Of a stretch of DNA of 6,213 bases, positions 1 through 5,482 are shown piece after piece (position 1 is the first letter of the stretch; every line of letters starts with the position of its first letter). The stretch spans positions 1 to 6,213 of the forward strand of contig CAMCFM010000288.1 of assembly GCA_945874095.1 (NCBI GenBank), written 5' to 3'. Both the position numbers and the translations under genes were made by a program. This DNA comes from Candidatus Kuenenia stuttgartensis. GTDB lineage: Bacteria > Planctomycetota > Planctomycetia > Isosphaerales > Isosphaeraceae. The notes under the pieces were generated by a model. It did not search any database, was not told the DNA's origin, and saw only the letters and a program-made list of their open reading frames with translations.

Positions 1-221
1 GGATCGTAGGCTGTATGCTCGGCCACCCATCGTAATTTGAGAGGGCCCATTCGATTGACAAGAATGACCTGAGTTCCCTTGGCCAGCGATGTGGGTGGTA
101 CTTCCACCGTCACCTTTTCCCAGGGTGGGATCAAAAGCGGTAGGGCGTCCGGCCGTTCGTGGAACTGAAAGACCGCTTCAGGGCTGGCCGCAATTCGGGT
201 TTCTTTGACAAAGAGAGGCAT
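1..221 (-). CDS. SRPBCC (START-like) domain protein, N-terminal part, cut by window edge
   Basis: The minus strand is open from ATG 219-221 to the left edge, giving 73 residues that begin MPLFVKETRIAAS and contain PEAVFQFHERPDAL, then IPPWEKVTVE, and further on VILVNRMGPLKLRWVAEH. This resembles the start of small SRPBCC or polyketide-cyclase/START-like proteins: a first beta strand, the 'aspeeVFxFh' helix region, then strands lining a hydrophobic cavity. Such proteins bind small hydrophobic ligands, and many, this one included, have no assigned substrate. No signal peptide is visible, so it is probably cytoplasmic. The ribosome binding site is weak (AGGA about 14 bases upstream). It is transcribed divergently from the TAT oxidoreductase on its right. 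The family call is from remembered sequence pattern; the C-terminal part lies outside the window. Confidence 0.72.
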   Translation of the reverse strand, partial: MPLFVKETRIAASPEAVFQFHERPDALPLLIPPWEKVTVEVPPTSLAKGTQVILVNRMGPLKLRWVAEHTAYD

Positions 222-485
222 TCTGGAAGTCGTCCTGAGGTTCGAGAGTGTCAAAATCCTGCGTAAGTCAAATCATTTCAGATCATTGAGGAGCTATTAT
301 TATAGGTCTGAGTTTGTTGATCGATCAGAGAAAACGGATATTTTCAAAGTTTTATTGTTGAATCTGCTTGAAAAACTCGACAAACTAATTCTACGTATCT
401 CTCGAAGACTATCGATTGCCGCCCATCCAAACCTTCGCGGCAAATGTCTTTCAAACCATATCAGAAATCAACAAGGGAGTTCACC
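222..485. promoter_or_regulatory. Divergent AT-rich intergenic region
   Basis: This spacer lies between the divergent starts of the SRPBCC gene and the TAT oxidoreductase, so it should hold promoters for both. Bases 270-400 are clearly AT-richer than the flanking genes. It contains a perfect 10-bp palindrome TGATCGATCA at 318-327, inside a looser TCTGA/TCAGA inverted pair (307-311 and 325-329). A weak sigma70-like pair can be drawn for the plus strand (TTGTTG about 17 bases before GATATT), but neither hexamer is close to consensus. An ORF across this stretch has no recognisable protein pattern and is not called. The role as a promoter region is inferred from gene orientation. Confidence 0.45.
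473..479 (+). promoter_or_regulatory. Ribosome binding site that favours the TTG start at 486
   Basis: AAGGGAG lies 6 bases before the in-frame TTG 486-488. No comparable purine-rich motif precedes the more upstream ATG at 444 (the bases before it read GCGGCAA). Starting at 486 leaves a short n-region before the twin-arginine motif. Confidence 0.6.
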
Positions 486-1991
486 TTGACGCCTCCAAAT
501 GTGTCTAAAGTCAGCCGTCGCGGCTTCATCGGCGCCACAGGTGCCACAACCCTGGCCGCTTCCGCCATCGCTCACCCTGCGATTGGTTCGGTCAAAGGCG
601 CTAACGATAAAGTGAATGTGGCGATCATCGGCCCCGGCGGCCGTGCTCAAGAGCATATTCGTATCCTGCGCCGGATCAAAGAAGCCGGTGGGAACGTTGA
701 AACTGTCGGCGTCGCCGACGTTTGGGACGGTAACGACGAAATCGGTCGCGGCCTCTATCCTTCTGCAAAGAAGATTGGCCTCGACATCAACGACAAGAAC
801 GCCGTGACCAAAGATTATCGCCGAATCCTTGATCGTAAGGACGTCGATGTCACCCTGATCGCCACCCCTGACCACTGGCACGCCAAGCAAACCATCGATG
901 CCATGGAAGCCGGCAAAGATGTCTATTGCGAAAAGCCAATGACCCACACCGTCGATGAAGCCCGCAAAGTGGCTGAAACGGTGAAGAAGACCGGTCGCGT
1001 GATGACCGTGGGCGTTCAGTCCACAGCCGATCCTCGCTGGAAGGCCGCCAACGACCTGATCGTCAATGGCAAGATTGGTAAAGTCATGCAAGGTACAACC
1101 AGCTATTACCGCAATAGCGACGTTGGCCAATGGCGTTACTACAAGCTGACCAAGGACATGAACCCCAAGACGGTCGACTGGAAGATGTTCCTCGGAACGG
1201 ACTTCGGTCTAGCCCCTGACCAGCCTTTCGATCGTGCCCGCTACGCCCAATGGCGTTGTTATTGGGACTTCGGTGGTGGTATGTACACCGACCTGTTCGT
1301 CCACCAGCTCACCCACCTGATTCAGGCCATGGGCGTTCGGTTCCCAAGCCGCGTTGTCGGTGCCGGTGGCTTGTACATCGAAAACGACGGTCGCGATGTG
1401 CCCGATGTGGCTACCGTTGTGGCTGACTACGCTGAAGGCTGCCAGGTCATCATCACGGCCACCATGGCCAACGATGTCCAGATTGGCGAGCTGATTCGCG
1501 GCCACACTGGCACGATCACCTTCGGTGGTTCACCTGCCGACGGATTCCGCGTTGCTCCTCAGAAAGTTGCTGGAGCAGCACCAGCCCCTCCAGGAGCCAA
1601 CAAGGGCGAAGGCGGAGAACTCTTCAACCCACAACAACCCAAGGAAGATACCCGCGCCTTGTGGGAGCACTTCCTCGGCTGCGTTCGTTCGAAGAATCAG
1701 GAAACCCTCTGTACAGCCGACCTCGGCTATGCAGCCATCGCCACAGTCAATCTGGGCGTGGATTCCTACCGCTACGGCAAGGCCTACTTCATGGACCCAG
1801 CCTCAGGCTCCATCACGGACAAAGATCCAGGCTGGAGCAAGAAGTGGGAAGCCACCAGCCATGCCCGTGGCCAAGCCAAGCAAGTTCAAGGCTGGAAAGC
1901 CGGCGATACTGGTTCGAAGCTGATTCCTCCCCCTTACCAAAAGCTTGAAGGCGATTGGAAAGACGGACAAGATCCAGCCGGCAACGTCTGA
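486..1991 (+). CDS. TAT-exported Gfo/Idh/MocA family oxidoreductase
   Basis: The protein is a probable NAD(P)-dependent oxidoreductase acting on a sugar, cyclitol or derivative; the substrate is unknown. Numbered from the longer ATG start at 444 (515 aa; 501 aa from TTG 486), it has a TAT signal SRRGFIG at 24-30, a hydrophobic Ala/Thr-rich stretch and a possible cleavage site after AIA (41-43). The Rossmann motif VAIIGPGGRA is at 59-68, and the family EKP motif at 163-165 follows DHWHAKQTIDAMEAGKDVYC. The C-terminal substrate domain has WDFGGGMYTDLFVHQ at 274-288, where D283 and H287 match the family's catalytic Asp/His positions. A Pro/Ala/Gly-rich insert lies at about 375-391. The TTG start is preferred because of a well-spaced ribosome binding site; ATG 444 remains possible. 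The gene stands alone on its strand and ends in a strong terminator. Export would place it in the periplasm or its planctomycete equivalent. Confidence 0.93.
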   Translation: MTPPNVSKVSRRGFIGATGATTLAASAIAHPAIGSVKGANDKVNVAIIGPGGRAQEHIRILRRIKEAGGNVETVGVADVWDGNDEIGRGLYPSAKKIGLDINDKNAVTKDYRRILDRKDVDVTLIATPDHWHAKQTIDAMEAGKDVYCEKPMTHTVDEARKVAETVKKTGRVMTVGVQSTADPRWKAANDLIVNGKIGKVMQGTTSYYRNSDVGQWRYYKLTKDMNPKTVDWKMFLGTDFGLAPDQPFDRARYAQWRCYWDFGGGMYTDLFVHQLTHLIQAMGVRFPSRVVGAGGLYIENDGRDVPDVATVVADYAEGCQVIITATMANDVQIGELIRGHTGTITFGGSPADGFRVAPQKVAGAAPAPPGANKGEGGELFNPQQPKEDTRALWEHFLGCVRSKNQETLCTADLGYAAIATVNLGVDSYRYGKAYFMDPASGSITDKDPGWSKKWEATSHARGQAKQVQGWKAGDTGSKLIPPPYQKLEGDWKDGQDPAGNV

Positions 1992-2001
1992 TTTTCAGAC
2001 G
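1985..2001 (+). other. Small inverted repeat spanning the stop codon
   Basis: CGTCTGA (1985-1991) and TCAGACG (1995-2001) are perfect 7-bp complements around a TTT loop. The TGA stop of the oxidoreductase is inside the left arm. There is no T-run after it, so it is not itself a classic terminator. It lies 19 bases before the main terminator hairpin and might stabilise the 3' end of the message; that role is inferred. Confidence 0.4.
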
Positions 2002-2020
2002 GATCTATCTGATTTAATCC

Positions 2021-2057
2021 AAAGACCCCAGACTGCTTTACAGTCTGGGGTCTTTTT
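2021..2057 (+). terminator. Intrinsic terminator of the TAT oxidoreductase gene
   Basis: AAAGACCCCAGACTG (2021-2035) pairs perfectly over 15 bp with CAGTCTGGGGTCTTT (2041-2055) around a CTTTA loop. The stem runs into TTTTT (2053-2057) and then CGTTTTT. It starts 29 bases after the stop codon. The AAAGA at the base of the left arm also gives a U-tract on the opposite strand, so it could act in both directions. Confidence 0.92.
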
Positions 2058-2074
2058 CGTTTTTAATGCCCCGG

Positions 2075-2225
2075 TTTGGATTTGGATTTACCTAGCCGGA
2101 CTTGGCGCTAGCCCCGGTTAATTTGGATTTGGATTTACCTAGCCGGTCTTGGCGCTAGCCCCGGTTAATTTGGATTTGGATTTATCTATCCGGTCTTGGC
2201 GCTAGCCCCGGTTGGATTTGGATTT
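2075..2225 (+). repeat. Left arm: 47-bp tandem repeat, three copies plus a partial fourth
   Basis: Units start at 2075, 2122 and 2169, exactly 47 bp apart. Each has an AT-rich lead TTTGGATTTGGATTTA followed by the GC-rich core. Copies 1 and 2 differ at one base within the 47; copy 3 has further changes (ATCTATCCGG in place of ACCTAGCCGG). A partial fourth lead, GGATTTGGATTT (2214-2225), abuts the right arm with the core missing. Confidence 0.9.
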
Positions 2226-2413
2226 GCGTAACCGGTGCTATCGCCAAGCCCGGCTAGAAAGATTGTGCCATCGCGGTTGATTTTTGAAATGCGTAACCGG
2301 TGCTATCGCCAAGCCCGGCTAGTAAGATTGTGCCATCGCGGTTGATTTTTGAAATACGTAACCGGGGCGCCAAGCCCGGCTAGAAAGATTGTGGCATCCC
2401 CGGTTGATTATTT
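2226..2413 (-). repeat. Right arm: 65-bp tandem repeat with the core inverted, three copies
   Basis: Units start at 2226, 2291 and 2356, 65 bp apart. The first two differ at a single base (A 2258 versus T 2323). The third is degenerate: its core is shortened by 4 bp to CCGGGGCGCCAAG and its tail reads GGCATCCCCGGTTGATTA. Within the third unit AACCGGGG (2360-2367) and CCCCGGTT (2398-2405) form a perfect 8-bp inverted repeat, followed by T6 at 2411-2416, which is terminator-like on the plus strand. Confidence 0.88.
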
Positions 2414-2447
2414 TTTAAAACTGGGACTTATTACCGGCCAGCGTTCT

Positions 2448-3620
2448 TCAGCCAACTTCAAACATCTCGCCCTGAATCCATGTCTCAAGCACTTTGATCG
2501 AACGACTTCCATGAACTTCATTCACAGACCAGATTGAAGCCTCCCAAAAATCTCCGATATTCAGAAACGGCAACGGCATTCCCAGTAACCGTCCAGGATT
2601 GGACGTGACAGTTGCCGAAACCGCTTCAAAATCCCATCCGGTTGCATCCATCAATTTCGATAACCCATCTGTCAGATTCTGGTTCGAACCTGCCAGATAA
2701 GGCGTCCCTGAAACCACAATCTTTCCAGCCGGGTCCACCGCCCATTCTCCGTAAAGACCCACCGGCATCCCCGCCAATGGGCTATGGTCACTGACCAGAA
2801 TCAGTCGTTCAGGACCTTTGGCCCGGGCCAGCACTTTGATCACATCGTTTGAGAGATGGTGCCCATCGCAAATCAACGATGCACAAAGCCTGTCCTCCGC
2901 TGCCTGAATCCAGATCTGGTTCGGATGTCGCGGCAACTGCATCGCAATCCCGTTCCCCAGATGCGTGCTCAGCCTTGCTCCGGCAACTACCGCATTTTGA
3001 ATTTGCAGGTCACTGGCATTTGTATGCCCGATACTGACCACAACGCCTTCAGACGTCACGGATCGAATGAATTCCTCGCTTCCAGGCCGTTCTGGAGCCA
3101 GTGTCACCAGTTTGATCCGATTTCCGGACGCTTCCTGTAACTCTCTAAAATCACTGAACTTCCAGTCCCTGACATGCTCAGCCGGATGAGCTCCCCTATA
3201 CCCATCAACATCTGAGATGGCCGGCCCTTCCAAATGGATCCCAGCCACCATCGAGTTGACCATCGGGTCAGAATCGCAAGCCTCGGCGATAGTCCTGACA
3301 CCATGCAGAAAGCTTTCCCGACTGGCTGTGATTAAGGTGGGAAGAATCCTGGTCGTTCCAAGGGATGGCTGGGCACGAACGATTTGGATCACCTGCTGAA
3401 CCGTCAGATTCGAGTCGCTAAACGAGATTCCCCAGCGACCGTTCGTCTGAATATCCCAAACAGCTGGAAGAATCCAGATCCTCGAATCGCCCTCACCAGC
3501 CTTGGCCTGGGGTTCGTATCGGACTGAGCAAATCCGGCGATCTTCCACATGAATGATTACCTGAACCGATTCGCCAACCCCTGCAAGATATCCACGAAAT
3601 TCGCCTGAATGTTCCGCCAC
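2448..3620 (-). CDS. nagA: NagA-like N-acetylglucosamine-6-phosphate deacetylase homologue
   Basis: This amidohydrolase-fold protein of 390 aa (E. coli NagA is about 382) probably removes acetate from N-acetylglucosamine-6-phosphate, or a related N-acetyl amino sugar, in the cytoplasm. Motifs in order: WDIQTNG (55-61), where Q58 and N60 replace the usual HxH metal pair as in E. coli NagA; GIHLEGP (127-133) with metal ligand E131; SIGHTNA (196-202) with H199; STHLGN (218-223) with H220; CDGHH (251-255); VSDHSPLAG (276-284) with probable catalytic D278; then AGSNQNL (310-316) and NPGRLLG (341-347). The spacing matches a single-metal NagA. The start is GTG at 3618-3620, with AAAGG upstream; the frame has no other usable start before a stop. 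It lies 60 bp downstream of pyrG on the same strand, so an operon is likely. I see no clear terminator of its own. The substrate is inferred from family; the symbol is tentative. Confidence 0.8.
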   Translation of the reverse strand: MAEHSGEFRGYLAGVGESVQVIIHVEDRRICSVRYEPQAKAGEGDSRIWILPAVWDIQTNGRWGISFSDSNLTVQQVIQIVRAQPSLGTTRILPTLITASRESFLHGVRTIAEACDSDPMVNSMVAGIHLEGPAISDVDGYRGAHPAEHVRDWKFSDFRELQEASGNRIKLVTLAPERPGSEEFIRSVTSEGVVVSIGHTNASDLQIQNAVVAGARLSTHLGNGIAMQLPRHPNQIWIQAAEDRLCASLICDGHHLSNDVIKVLARAKGPERLILVSDHSPLAGMPVGLYGEWAVDPAGKIVVSGTPYLAGSNQNLTDGLSKLMDATGWDFEAVSATVTSNPGRLLGMPLPFLNIGDFWEASIWSVNEVHGSRSIKVLETWIQGEMFEVG

Positions 3621-3680
3621 TTTTTGTCGCCTTTCGAGTCCGTCATATACGCAGATATCTTATGGTATCGCATTTTACAA

Positions 3681-5306
3681 TCAAACGTGTTCTGCTCGTT
3701 TTGATTGCCGTCTGGCAAGCGATGCTCCAATAAAATCACGGAACAACGGATGCGACTTCGTCGGTTTTGACAGAAATTCAGGGTGAAACTGAACCGCCAG
3801 AAACCACGGATGATCCTTGCACTCGACAATCTCCACCAGAGTCCCGTCCGGCGATACACCCGTTGGCGTCAGGCCTGCCTGAATCAATCGCTCGCGGTAA
3901 TCGTTGTTTACCTCATAACGATGCCTGTGCCGCTCCTGAATATCCAGCTTCCCATACGCTTTATGGGCCAGTGAACCTTCTTGAAGCTGACATGGCCAAA
4001 GGCCCAGACGCATGGTTCCCCCACGCTCATTCACCTCGTGCTGATCCGCCATCAAGGAAATGACCGGATGCTGCGTGTCCTGATCAAACTCCGTACTGTT
4101 CGCGTCCACAAGACCAATTTCATCACGCGCAAATTCGATCACAGCACACTGCATGCCCAGACAGATTCCAAAAAATGGGATGTTTTGCTTGCGGGCATAG
4201 CGAATGGCTTCAATTTTGCCCTCAATTCCCCTCATCCCAAACCCGCCTGGTATCAAGATTCCATCGACCCCGCCCAGCAATGCTTCCGCACCCTGGCTGG
4301 AGATGTCCTCTGACTCGACCCGTCGAACCAACACTCTGGCCCGATGCGAAATTCCGGCGTGATCCAGTGACTCATAAACCGATTTATAAGCATCGCGATG
4401 CTTGATGTACTTGCCCACCACCGCAATCGTGACCTCGTGCTTAGGCTGCTTGACGCGATCGACCAAGGCTCTCCAGTCAGCGATATCAAGCGGCCCCGCC
4501 TTTAGCCCCAAACGCTTTACAATCAAATCGTCAAGCCCGTTGTTGACCAACGACAGAGGAACTTCGTAAATCGTGAATTCTTTGTCGCGTTCTTCAATAA
4601 CAGCCTTTTTCTCAACATTACAGAACAAGGCGATTTTGTCCTTCTCGTGCTGCGGAATCGGATGCTCTGTCCGGCAAATCAGAATGTCGGGCTGGATCCC
4701 GATCTGACGCATCTGCCCCACGGAATGTTGGGTCGGCTTGGTCTTAAGTTCACCGGCAGCCTTGAGATAAGGCACAAGTGTCAAGTGGATGTAGAGGCAG
4801 TTCTCACGGCCCACTTCCAGAGCAAACTGGCGAATGGCTTCCAGAAACGGAAGACTTTCGATGTCTCCAATGGTCCCACCAATTTCGGTGATCACCACAT
4901 CCACATCGTCCGTCGCCAGCCGATAAACCATGTCCTTGATTTCGTCCGTGACGTGCGGAATCACCTGAACCGTATTGCCGTCGTAGTAGCTGCCTTCGCG
5001 CTCTTTTTGAATCACGGAAAGGTAGATTTTACCAGTAGTTGTGTTGGAATCGCGATTCAACAGAGAGTTCGTAAACCGCTCGTAATGGCCAAGGTCCAGA
5101 TCCGTCTCCGCTCCATCGTCAAGCACGTAAACCTCGCCGTGCTGATACGGACTCATCGTGCCTGGATCCACGTTGATATAGGGGTCAAACTTCTGCAATC
5201 GAATTCGCAACCCCCGTCGCTCAAGTAACATACCGACCGAAGCCGATGTCAGGCCCTTGCCGAGTGAACTGACCACACCGCCGGTGACGAATATGTGCTT
5301 GGCCAT
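3681..5306 (-). CDS. pyrG: CTP synthase (glutamine-hydrolysing)
   Basis: CTP synthase converts UTP to CTP using ATP and ammonia from glutamine, the last step of pyrimidine nucleotide synthesis, in the cytoplasm. From ATG 5306 it has 541 aa (E. coli about 545). Numbered from there, the synthetase domain starts MAKHIFVTGG with P-loop GGVVSSLGKG (9-18), then KFDPYINVDPGTMSP (39-53), GAETDLDLGHYERF (65-78) and GGTIGDIESLPFLEA (143-157). The C-terminal class I glutaminase domain has IPGGFGMRG (352-360), the nucleophile C382 in FFGICLGMQ, and H508/E510 in VQFHPEF. All catalytic residues are present, so it should be active. An in-frame ATG at 5384 would add 26 residues, basic and Gly/Ser-rich, which typical family members lack; ATG 5306 is therefore preferred although its ribosome binding site is weak. 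It heads a likely two-gene unit with the NagA-like gene. Confidence 0.97.
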   Translation of the reverse strand: MAKHIFVTGGVVSSLGKGLTSASVGMLLERRGLRIRLQKFDPYINVDPGTMSPYQHGEVYVLDDGAETDLDLGHYERFTNSLLNRDSNTTTGKIYLSVIQKEREGSYYDGNTVQVIPHVTDEIKDMVYRLATDDVDVVITEIGGTIGDIESLPFLEAIRQFALEVGRENCLYIHLTLVPYLKAAGELKTKPTQHSVGQMRQIGIQPDILICRTEHPIPQHEKDKIALFCNVEKKAVIEERDKEFTIYEVPLSLVNNGLDDLIVKRLGLKAGPLDIADWRALVDRVKQPKHEVTIAVVGKYIKHRDAYKSVYESLDHAGISHRARVLVRRVESEDISSQGAEALLGGVDGILIPGGFGMRGIEGKIEAIRYARKQNIPFFGICLGMQCAVIEFARDEIGLVDANSTEFDQDTQHPVISLMADQHEVNERGGTMRLGLWPCQLQEGSLAHKAYGKLDIQERHRHRYEVNNDYRERLIQAGLTPTGVSPDGTLVEIVECKDHPWFLAVQFHPEFLSKPTKSHPLFRDFIGASLARRQSKRAEHV

Positions 5307-5482
5307 TGTTTTTTTCGAACCTGATCCTGCGTCTTGCTGCACCTTGGGTCGCGAAGGCATTCTCTTGCCAACGCCTGATCCCATACATTAACATATTATT
5401 AGCGACGTTGGGCAGTGGGGGAGCCTGAAAATGGGGCTTTGATCAACCTCTCTTGAGACAACTTCCAGAAGATTCGCAACTG
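5307..5482. promoter_or_regulatory. Divergent promoter region between pyrG and the second TAT oxidoreductase
   Basis: The two genes are transcribed away from each other, so promoters for both should lie here. The only AT-rich patch is 5385-5401. On the minus strand it reads CTAATAATATGTTAATG and offers TAATAT-like -10 candidates, but I see no convincing -35. If pyrG starts from this patch, its leader to ATG 5306 would be about 70-80 bases. No clear operator or riboswitch is recognised. Function is inferred from orientation. Confidence 0.4.

Larger units (their letters stand above)
2069..2413. repeat. Two-arm inverted array of palindromic intergenic repeats
   Basis: Between two convergent genes lie six copies of a 28-bp GC-rich core. 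Three are in plus orientation (2093-2120, 2140-2167, 2187-2214) and three in minus orientation (2229-2256, 2294-2321 and a 24-bp variant at 2359-2382). The core begins TAGCCGG, contains CTTGGCG and ends CCGGTTA. Copy 2 and the reverse complement of the first inverted copy match at 25 of 28 positions. The ends TAGCCGG and CCGGTTA can pair over 7 bp with one G-U, giving a REP-like hairpin. The bases between cores differ in the two arms, so the arms expanded separately. No coding potential or transposase is seen. This region accounts for nearly all of the sequence between the terminator and the next stop codon. Confidence 0.9.

Noticed and set aside
205..489. Open frame of 94 codons on the plus strand in the spacer before the first oxidoreductase
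   Set aside because: It overlaps the start of the SRPBCC gene and the promoter region, its sequence is rich in Arg, Ser and Leu without a recognisable family pattern, and no ribosome binding site is evident.
468..1130. Long minus-strand frame (220 codons) opposite the first oxidoreductase
   Set aside because: It is antisense to a strongly conserved coding region, and its composition is what the complementary strand of that gene would give; no domain is seen.
2226..2413. CRISPR array
   Set aside because: The 65-bp units are repeated in full with no unique spacers between short repeats, there are only three copies, and no cas gene is in the window.
2349..2537. Small plus-strand ORF starting within the repeats
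   Set aside because: It is made of repeat sequence and antisense of the NagA-like gene's 3' end, with no sign of selection as a protein.
3557..3859. Minus-strand frame (100 codons) bridging the end of pyrG and the start of the NagA-like gene
   Set aside because: It overlaps both genes in another frame; both real genes have clear conserved termini here, so this is a shadow and not a frameshifted extension.
4647..5228. Plus-strand frame (193 codons) opposite pyrG
   Set aside because: It lies wholly antisense to the conserved CTP synthase coding region and shows no protein family features of its own.
5304..5384. Leader-peptide or riboswitch control of pyrG
   Set aside because: Some Gram-positive pyrG genes use reiterative G addition at a GGGC start followed by an attenuator. 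I find no such attenuator hairpin with a T-run before the start codon here.
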